A stretch of 64,000 bases of DNA from NCBI RefSeq assembly GCF_963583255.1, contig NC_084811.1, positions 19,610,088-19,674,087 of the forward strand, given 5' to 3'. Shown in pieces: positions 55,931 to 64,000 of this stretch. The stretch is from Pyrus communis. Its lineage: Eukaryota; Streptophyta; Magnoliopsida; Rosales; Rosaceae. Numbering within the stretch: position 1 is the stretch's first letter; every line of letters begins with the position of its first letter. The notes below the pieces were generated by a model, which saw only the letters and a list, made by a program, of their open reading frames with translations, did no database searches and was not told the DNA's origin. A program made the position numbers and the translations under genes.

Positions 55931-58338
55931 TGATAGGAGCATATTCATGCGACTTAAATGGCTTGTTCTCGTGCATTTACGTTATGTTTCTTTAGTTATT
56001 TTAGTCCTTTAAGCTATTTTCGTGTGTTTGTAGGTCCAAAGGGCTAAAGGAGCAAAAAGATGCATTTTGGAGACTTTTGGAGCACTTTTGGGCTAAGGAT
56101 GGATAGCTTATGCTTGGCGCCAAAATGTTGGACGAAATTGAAGACCAAGGTGTTGGAACTTTGTTCCCTTTAGTTTTAGGACATTTAAACCTTTCCAATT
56201 CCCTTATGCCGTGCATCTCCACCTTTCTCCCAAAACCATACACATGCTCCCATTACTTATCATAATCACATATCATATCACTTATCATTCACCACTTATC
56301 ACTTATCATATCATTCACCACTTATCATTCATCAAACACATGCATTCACATGTTTTCACAATCTGCCATCATTCCAACCAAAACCGTGCACATGCTATCA
56401 CCATGCATTCACATGCACTTGTTCCTCCATCATTCCATCCTTTAAAACATTGCACATGCACTTTAAACATTCACCCACATGCATTTCCACCCACATGCTA
56501 TCCCATTTCAGATTGTCATTTCCCCTTTAATCAACACATGCATCCCCTCACCAAGAAATCATTCATTCCACATGCAATCAGAAAATCCACTTCATAACAC
56601 ATGCATCTTGGCAGATTTCAAATGCACTCATGCACATTCACCTTAATCATTCACATAGCTTTAATTCACATGCAAACACATTGCATTACCATTCACCACC
56701 AGAAAATCACCATCATTGCCGTGAGTTTCATACACTTTCCAGCCATTCCACATGCCATTGTCATTCCACTTCATTTCACCTTGCATTTTCAGATTATTCC
56801 TTCATCATTGCACCACACATTCATTGCACATGCTTTCACATTCAACACACATGCAATTCCAGATTTCACATGCACACACAAACATTAGCACATGCAACCT
56901 AGCTGTCATGTTCCCCCCATTTCACCTATAAATACTCATTCATTCATTCTCATTCATCCACAATTCATTCACAACAGAAATTGGTCCCTTGGGGCCGTGC
57001 CCTTCACAAAGTCCATCCATTCCATTCACAAACTCATCCATTGCAGAAATGTAGTCCATAAACCCCTCTTTGTGCCGTGACTCTCCCTTACAATCCAAAC
57101 ATCATCCTTCCATTTCCATAATTCCCCAATCCATTCCACACACCAACAACATCCCTTAGACCTTGTGCTACGACGAAAAGGAAGATAAGAGGGCCTAAAC
57201 GTTCATACAATTCAAGTTTGAGTTGTTGGAATGTTTAGGTGTTTCTTTGATTCTACATCAGTTTTGCTTCAAGGGTTCTTTCTTTTTATTAATTCTATGT
57301 TCATTCATGTTTTTATGTTAAATCCTTTGCAAACATGAATTGTAACTAATCCTCCTCTATGGATTTGATGTAGCCTTGCAAAGTTTGCCATGTAGTTAAT
57401 TCGGAATTCTCATTTAATCTATCTATTTCTTGCTTCATTCTCCGATTTAATTGTGACTTAGTATGTTGATTTTAATGCTTGATCACCATTTGAATTAACC
57501 ACAGGTTGTTTAGCCAAGATTAAAGCACACATCATGCATAATCTTGGTAGATGTGTGAATGAATGAAGGGAATGTTTTGCAAACATCCTGCCGAGTGTTC
57601 CCTTTGGTTTTGTGAAAGTTTCTTGTGCACTACATAGTCTTGATTAGGAACCAAAGTTGCACATCACAATTAGGCTCATAATTAGAGACATTTGATCAAA
57701 TCCACACATCATATGGCTGATCATATCTAAGTGAAACAAACCCAAGAAATAAGTAGATGGATGAGTATAATCTGACTTAACAAGCATGGACTTGGCTTAG
57801 CAATGGTGAAATCGAATCTTTAGCTTCATCTTCATTGGTACTATCTTATTTTATTAGTTGTTGATTCATTCATCTTGTGTTTACTTCATTTCCTTATGCT
57901 TTAATTTACAATCTGTTTGTTTCCAAGTTTCTGTTTTTATTTCAAGTTTCATTCAAAACCAATCCCCCATTTCTTTTAAAGTGTTAGATTAGTTAGAAAT
58001 ACATTTAGTTTGTGTTTGTAAGTGTTTTGATTCATTTTGTTTCTCAAATTCGTCCAAAGTACTCAAGGTGCTCAAAACTGCCCAGAAAGTGATTTTAAGG
58101 CAGTTTTGAGTGTTTTGGTGCTGTTTTGAGTCTTTTGGTTTGTTTTAGTGTTTTAAAGTTTAGTTTTGCATCCCTTGAGTCTAGTATAGTGTTTCATATT
58201 GTTATTTTACGTTTTTGAGTCAAATCCAAGTGGTTAACAATCCCTCCTAATCCCCGGTCTAGAACGATCCCTACTTATACATATACTACAATTTGACGAA
58301 AAGAGGGTTTAATTTGTGTGCGGATAAATCTCGCATCA
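55931..58338 (+). repeat. 3' LTR of the inner element
   Basis: 2,408 bp, same length as the 5' LTR. Followed directly by GTTTT and the resumed outer LTR. Confidence 0.96.
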
Positions 58339-58343
58339 GTTTT

Positions 58344-59153
58344 AGGATTACAAATGCAATACGGTCTTTCTCTAATACAATACTCTTGACCACATTGTTT
58401 GGTTTGATAGTTTATTCATGTCTACTATCCAATGTGAGTCTTGTGCTTATATGATTACCTTGAATGTGATTTGGAACACATTCCTAAATCTCATTCATAC
58501 TTTGGCCAAAGATTCTTAATCATATCATAGAGTATTCTCCCTTAAACAGTTTGAAGGTTAGAGATCCCTTGTTGCGCATTCACTTGCCTCCATGGCTAAG
58601 TGGCTTAACCCCAACGATGCCGTGGACACCTTCCTGATGGAGTGACTTTGACATAATCAAAGATTAAGGACCTAACCACAAGACAACTGTGATGCCTCAG
58701 GTCAAAAGACTAATTTGCATTATCCCAACCATGAGTTCTCATGTGACATGAATATGAGAACTCTTCGTTGATCATGTTCAGTGAACTCATTCTCTATTGA
58801 GCACCTACGTACTTGTCTTGATGTCACACACACCAATGACTCGAGACTAGTCACTCTCCTTGAGAGAAGACATAGCACGTACTGATCTTAACGGACTGTC
58901 AATGCCCAATTGACAATCCTATGATCAGGAACGTTTAGGATGTGTCAACGAAAGAATGGTCTCATGAATCTAACTTCTTTAGATCGCATTCTTCCAATCA
59001 CATATTCCTTGGACTTATCGTTTAAGCATATAACATTTATATGAGACGGCTCAAACAATAATGTTTGCCCTTAATATTAAACTAGATTAGTTTAACATGT
59101 GAAATGTCCATAAAGTATCATCATATGATTGGTTTTAGGGCACATTTCCAACA
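58344..59153 (-). repeat. 5' LTR of the outer Copia, proximal part
   Basis: Collinear with 42090-42899, resuming after the GTTTT duplication, and ending TTCCAACA (TGTTGGAA on the minus strand). Confidence 0.93.
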
Positions 59154-59237
59154 TTTAGCACGTCTTAGCATTCTGATTACAACACTTTTTATCTGATATA
59201 TTGTCATATATTCTAATGAATGGTACGTACATTGCAG

Positions 59238-60550
59238 ATTTTATTATCCATCTCGGAGGCGTCATGACATCCAATAATATAGTAATCAGAAATGCAGGCT
59301 TGTACTGGGATCATGCATTTGAAACCATGACGATGCAGCATTTGAGTGGCCGTTGAGTGGTTTTCGGCTCCTGGAATTCCTAAAATTCATCGTCCTATAG
59401 CCAATTCATCATGCTCAGGTGAATTACAAGTTTGATCTATTATGTGTCCACAATTTTGATCAACTTGTTTGCTTTTGCTCAGTACTTCTTAATAGTGACT
59501 AATTTCTCCACTTTTAGCATTGACGACCTCTTTCATGTAGGCCTATTTCAAAAAGTAGAATGGAAACATAAACACATAAACGAAAATCACCTACGTCAAC
59601 TTTTTTTCCATGAACATATTCACGTCGAAGTGCCAACTCTTATTTTTTCTGACTGTTCGTTCTAGACTGCAAAATTAATGTTGTTATAAATTTGAATGAA
59701 GGCATTCAAATCTTTGTTTGATGAACCGAAAAGCAGGAGACTCTTGACAGTTTCTGATATCTATTAGTTTAGGAGTATCAACCACTGTTCAATTAATTCA
59801 ATCTCTTTAAGTTGTGTTGCCCTCAATTGTTATCATATTTCAAGTTTTGAAACTTTGAGTTTGATCAATGCAAATAAATATGTCAATGCTGTTATAAAGT
59901 ATGATTCTCTTGATTTAGGTACATTGTCGTCGTTTTAGGAGGATAATCAGTAAGAATTGTTAATAATTTTTATACTAGTTCTTTTACAACACCTTCTAAT
60001 TTGTAGGGCAAGAAGATTGTAGCTTCAGGGGCACAAAACGTCTGGAGCTAGTGAAAAATGAGATTGAGCTTAATACGCTATCATATTCTCAACATGGCCC
60101 AAAAGATCTTTGGCCTGGTATATCCAACTATGTCCTCCAAGTTTTGTCATCAGAAAATCCCAAGTCACCTGTGGCATTTTTGTATTTCCTGGATTCCGGT
60201 GGTGATTCCTACCCAGAAACAGTGCCCAAGCAGAATGGTTCCGGCAGAAAGCTCTAGAGATTAACCCTGATTCAAGGTAGAAAAGTATGGAAGTATTACC
60301 TGATACTATTGTCTTTAACCTTATTAACGAGTACAGGTTTACTGTTCTTTTCTTATCAATGACAGAAAGCTTTATTTGACAGGGCTCCAGAGATAATCTT
60401 TTGGCATACACCAAGTCGTGCTTATAAGAAAGTTGCTCCAAAGTTCGGCGTACACAAACCTTGCGTGGGTTCCATTAACAAAGAGGAAGTAGCACCTCAA
60501 GAAGCTTAAACGGGTATCATGAAACTTTAGGCTAGAAGGAAATCTTCCAA
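59238..60550 (+). pseudogene. Purple acid phosphatase (PAP16-type) pseudogene, three exon remnants
   Basis: Remnant exons with normal splice borders: A 59238-59418 (after TTGCAG, before GTGAAT), B 60007-60276 (after TTTGTAG, before GTAGAA) and C from 60383 (after TTGACAG) to about 60538. They encode a calcineurin-like phosphoesterase: ADFIIHLGGVMTSNN, LYWDHA, NHDDAAFEWP; then [36 protein letters not shown]; then [29 protein letters not shown]. Lesions: the metal-binding Asp of the GDV motif reads GGV, one base is missing in GNHDD (frameshift near 59315), sequence before it is deleted, TGA is at about 59354, TAG at 60254-60256, and TAA plus TAG are in exon C. The first exons are absent. The outer Copia ends 84 bp upstream, inside an intron. 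Confidence 0.88.
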
Positions 60551-61200
60551 GGTGAGAACAAATGTTTTACCTCCCAAAAATTTTGCTATACGTAGGTGTG
60601 GTCATAGATGAGCATGCTTACCCTACATGTATTCACCCGGGTGGAAGACATCCGTGAAAATTCAAAAAAGGGTACAATGTTCCAGTAACGACAGACAAAC
60701 ACATGCGTAAAGAACTTATACAGGCACACAGACACCATCTTTACATTATCTGAAACATTAGGTTAATAAAATATAGGGACAAACAAGATTTAACTGTATC
60801 ATAAACTAGGTATGGTTAGTATGGATTAACTTGTATGGATGGTAATCTCGGGAACGTTAGACTTTAATATCAGAAGTTTATATGAAATTGTTAAGTTCTA
60901 TATGCTTTTGTTTTTCTTTTGAAGTGCATCGACGGGGTGAGGAAAGTCTCCTTGAAGTTCAATAAGCGTCTCCAGTCAGCCCATCACCAATTGGTTTTGG
61001 CTTTAAAGCTCCAACTTTGCAATGTATCAGAATGTGAGGCTCTCTCCACTAAACCATGTGTTTGGTTTAGTCTAGCTTCAGGTGATGGGACGTGTTGAGA
61101 ATTAAAAATCTCACATCAGCCTTTTAAGCCTTGCATCATTTTATACGGACTATGGCAAATTAGTTTTAGGTTTGAATTTCCAACTTTAACATCCTACTAC
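60551..61200. other. Non-coding; possible further phosphatase debris and a retroelement scrap
   Basis: The next phosphatase exon (GHNHG block) is not readable. At 61060-61120 the phrase GATGGGACGTGTTGAGAATT followed by CTCACATCAGCC resembles an LTR start known from other plants. No gene. Confidence 0.35.
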
Positions 61201-61814
61201 ACCTGCTCTGAGATGGTAAATTGTCTTCTTGGAAATTATGGAAATCTTTCATGAAAATCTTCAAAAATCGTGAATTTTTGTGAATGTACCCAATTAGGAA
61301 ATGATTTTCCTTACTATATTTTACCCTAATCTTAGTATTAATTTATTGGTTATTTTGGTAGACTTTTGATACTTTGTTATGTATTTTCAAATGTAGGATA
61401 TTAGACTTCCTCTAGAGCAAAACATGATCAAACGGAAGAATTTTGGAGTGATTCCAATTGAATGAGGTTTGTGAGTCTTTCAAGATGATTGTGTCAAAAT
61501 TTCAGATTTTTCTACCAAGCCGTTTGACCGTGGCAATGAAATAAACGCCCAGGGCATAGCTTTCCTAGATTGACGTTTCTGGACGTTTTGGGTATTTTGA
61601 AGGTCAAGATGGCATATTTTAAGGAAGATTCCTTCTTATTTGTAGGGGACGTCTTCAACTTTCAAAGGAGATCTTTTGGGACCAAATTGGAGTCGATTTG
61701 GTTGGTCAAAAGGCTAATTTTCTAGGAATTAGTTCGAATAGGAAACCTTTTATTTTCTGTTTTATTATTTTATTATGTTTCCTAATTTTATTCTAAGACC
61801 TTTTAGGGTTTTAT
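61200..61814. mobile_element. Fragment resembling an Athila/Tat-type LTR
   Basis: Contains GTAGGATATTAGACTTCCTC, a GAAGAATTTTGGAGTGATTC phrase and CGTTTGACCGTGG, a wording I associate with Gypsy LTRs of this type. No partner or ends found. Cut on the right by the LTR starting at 61815. Confidence 0.35.
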
Positions 61815-64000
61815 TGACACACCCCGATAGGAATGTCCACTAGGACTCCGAGTCGAGCTGTGCTGGTCGACAACTGGAAGGTGACGAAGCCATAAAGTAT
61901 AGTGATGTGGAAAATGTGAATAAATTTGAACCTAAAAGTGCCTAAAGACCAAAGTGCGCTGTGAGCGGGAATGAACCCATTTCACACGCGACGTCAAAGA
62001 ATAAGTAAACTACAGTAGTGTGGGTAAGGATCATACCCTCAGAGGTAGCCACCCATACTGAGATTCGCTAAGAATCCTCGTCGTTACAAACTTTCAGTGG
62101 CTAAAACCTGAAGGGGCGAAAAACAAAAAATGTGAGTGGGCAAAAACAAAGCTTTTTAGAACCATTTCTCTTTCCAAAAATAATAACCCCTCACCGTAAA
62201 ACCCGTATAATTTCCTAGAAAATAATAATACATACTTATATAAAAATCAGGCTTGAGAGCAATGAAAACCAAAGTGAGTGCCATGTCAAGTATCTCAGTA
62301 ATAAATATGTATGCCATGTGATGCAAATCAATATAAAAAAATATATCAGCTGGAGTCACCAAACGTGACCTGTACGGCTGAATCTATAGCTTATAAACAA
62401 TTCTTGCACACGAGTCAGAACCACATAATGTGGTATGTACGACAGGCTATGTGTAAATAAATACGCTCAAGTGCTACGATCACGTGAAGGCTGTGCGAAG
62501 TATCACAAGTCACCTACGAGTCAGAACCACCTAATGTGGTCTGTACGACAAGCTAGCACTTGCCTTGGATCTAAGGTGAGCGTGCGGTGTGGGAGGTGAA
62601 CGATCACGTAAAGGCTAGGCCCTGACCTTAGGCGGAGTACTAACATCGGGGTGCAGGATAATGAGTACCAAATGCATCCAGGCATAACCATATACATCAC
62701 AACCACTAACATTATAATGTGCTCACTTGTAGCTTACCTGGGCTCCGCAGCATCATGCAACATTATGCATGACTACACTAATGCATATACTAAAATATAA
62801 CGCAAGTATGACATGGCATTTCAATCACATTTCATTTAAAACAATTTCTGGGAAAAACGTAAAGTATACATACGTATATATAGAAAACCAAAAGCCCACT
62901 CACCTGGAGACCGCACTACAACTCCCTAACATGAATATCGAGATGTCTCGAACGACAGTTGCCTAAAGCAAATATCAAATCACACCTCAGAATCTTTACT
63001 GATAGAACATGTAATTTACATAAAACACATCCCCCAAGGATGATCTAGAATGATTTGAGACCCATTGACCAAAAGTTAATCGTCAGTCAAAGATCGACGG
63101 TAGGGTCCACAATCCTACGTAACTCAATCCGGAAGATCCGCCCCTCGGATTTCCAATCAGTAACTTTCTAACATCCTCAAATATTACGTATTATAACGTA
63201 TCAAAGTTTGGCGACAATTTAACGGTCAGATCGTCGATTGCTATAATAATCAAGTGGCGGACCTTAATGAAACTACGTTCAAATAATGGAAACCTGTCAA
63301 TCAGACTTCACCAATGGAATCAGGGTATTCAAATTTAGCCTAGGAAGGTCAGGGGACGTCTCGGCCCACGCACCACCACAGGTGGCGATCGGCTACCCCG
63401 ACTCGTCGGAAAATTCAACTATTTCTAAAAATTCTCAAATTTTACAGGAATGAAGATCTCAATAGTGGAGTAACTTTCATACCTATGACTAAGGCCAATT
63501 TGACCAGGAAAAGCCCCAGTTTAGCTTGAACCGTACGGAACCCTAAACTTGGGTGTGTTTGATTCAACCTCCAAATTCACTCCAACACCTCAAACATTGC
63601 TTGGGCTTTGTTCCTGGGGTTGAGGGGAGCCTAGTGGTGGTGGTAATTTGTTGGGTTAACTTCACGATCATCAGATTTCGCCATGGCACCCACGGGTTTC
63701 ATTATACTCGAATTCAAGCTCAAACCCAATAAAATTTAGTTGGAAATGGAATAGGGGAAGATAAGGATTAGTTTTTACGTGGTGGTGAGGGTTAGATCGC
63801 CGGAAAACCGATGGAAAAATGTCGGGAAGGCGGCGGTGTGCGTAGTGCCCAATGGGTTACATGGGCCAACCCGTGTCTCCCCCCTTTTTCTTCTCTCATT
63901 TCTCCTCCTTGCTCCTATTTCTGATTGGTCACCTTCCTCCCTCCTTTCCTCCTTTCTCTTCTCTCCTTCTCATCCCAGCCGTCTATTTCTTTCTTTCCTT
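61815..64000. mobile_element. Large LTR related to 932-3765, reverse orientation, cut by window end
   Basis: Begins TGACACACCCCGATAGG, the inverse of the GGGGCGTGACA end at 3765. Later blocks match in inverted order: GATCCGCCCCTCGGATTTCC (about 63136) against ATCCGATGTGCGGATCTTC (about 2019), and CACCACCACAGGTGGCGATC (about 63371) against the ATCGCATGTGGCGGTGCG block (1780). Internal AGTCAGAACCAC...TGTACGACA units are at 62415 and 62518. Whether it is a solo or a paired LTR cannot be seen here. No gene. Confidence 0.7.

Larger units (their letters stand above)
49391..58343 (+). mobile_element. Young non-autonomous Gypsy-like element (LARD), tRNA-Asp primed
   Basis: 49396-58338 (8,943 bp). 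LTRs 49396-51803 and 55931-58338, both 2,408 bp, TGATAGGAGC...TCTCGCATCA, with a perfect 5-bp duplication GTTTT (49391-49395, 58339-58343). The primer site TGGCGCCGTTGCCGGGGAT at 51809 matches the 3' end of tRNA-Asp, as used by Athila-type elements. The purine tract is AAGTGTGGGGGTA at 55916-55928. The 4.1-kb interior has no gag, protease, reverse transcriptase or integrase. It has a 14-codon stub after the primer site, then the ACTTGGGAGGTAACCCAATG phrase that I associate with sequence downstream of pol in Athila/Tat elements. It must borrow proteins from a relative. Confidence 0.95.
41089..59158 (-). mobile_element. Outer Copia-type element, degenerate pol, near-identical LTRs
   Basis: 3' LTR 41094-42899 (1,806 bp). 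Purine tract on the minus strand is AAGTGGGAGA, next to 42900. Interior 42900-48398. A tRNA-Met primer site TGGTATCAGAGCC (minus, 48396-48384) lies two bases from the 5' LTR, 48399-59153 (1,807 bp without the nested element). The LTRs start TGTTGGAAATGTG and end TTCCTTCA, and differ at about eleven positions plus one indel by eye. Flanks TTTAT and TTTAG form a 5-bp duplication with one mismatch. Removing the inner element restores collinearity with the 3' LTR exactly at CAGTTTTAGGATTAC. Confidence 0.93.

Noticed and set aside
60070..60441. 123-codon minus-strand frame
   Set aside because: Antisense shadow over the phosphatase exons, which have splice borders and domain similarity on the plus strand.

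Overview
This is a plant nuclear window, from a eudicot. The repeat families (a Cassandra element carrying 5S rRNA sequence, TGGCGCC-primed Gypsy-type elements, the large GTGACGCCCC-type LTRs) look familiar from Rosaceae, but that is an impression rather than something the sequence proves. It is mostly a layered pile of transposable elements. Only two genes look intact: a WG/GW-repeat protein on the minus strand (coding exons 17263-17254 and 16116-15083) and a P-class pentatricopeptide repeat protein (37762-36251, minus; it resembles Arabidopsis EMB3101/At1g05600). A third gene, a purple acid phosphatase of the PAP16 type (59238-60550, plus), is a broken pseudogene.

Layout. 1-11360: a decayed minus-strand LINE (ORF1 with zinc knuckle, endonuclease, reverse transcriptase). 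It is split by a 2.8-kb solo LTR (932-3765) and, in its 5' region, by a gag-less Copia element (6706-10804, 5-bp duplication CATAC). 11792-12901: a short hAT-type element. 13090-23309: two inverted copies of an old endogenous pararetrovirus (13090-13838 plus; 23309-19273 minus) flank the GW-repeat gene. Both start at the tRNA-Met primer-binding site, and the right copy is split by a second hAT-type element (19341-20650). 23960-28260: a Copia LTR remnant and an old LTR of the 41-59 kb family, itself hit by a third hAT-type element (25657-26467). 29130-29880: a foldback with GAA-rich core. 30301-32271: a tandem duplication with a MITE in only one copy. 32270-34100: a Gypsy integrase remnant with a Cassandra element inside it. 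35486-35660: a LINE RNase H scrap. 36251-37762: the PPR gene. 39744-40251: a foldback element. 40530-40712: a piece of plastid rpoC2.

41094-59153 is a nested pair. The outer element is a minus-strand Copia with badly decayed pol but near-identical 1.8-kb LTRs. Its 5' LTR is interrupted by an 8.9-kb non-autonomous, tRNA-Asp-primed Gypsy-like element (49396-58338), whose 2,408-bp LTRs differ at only two bases by eye. This inner element has no gag or pol, but carries a clean 228-codon antisense ORF with a predicted coiled coil. Its LTR promoter region holds about 14 CATGCA (RY) motifs just upstream of a TATA box. The window ends in a second member of the large LTR family seen at the left end, in the opposite orientation (61815-64000).

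The genes do not form a pathway. The best candidates for undescribed biology are the very young inner element with its antisense coiled-coil ORF and RY-rich promoter, the degenerate but recently mobile Copia family, and the WG-repeat protein as a possible Argonaute-binding protein. Coordinates for element ends come from target-site duplications and LTR comparison read by eye; no alignments or database searches were run.
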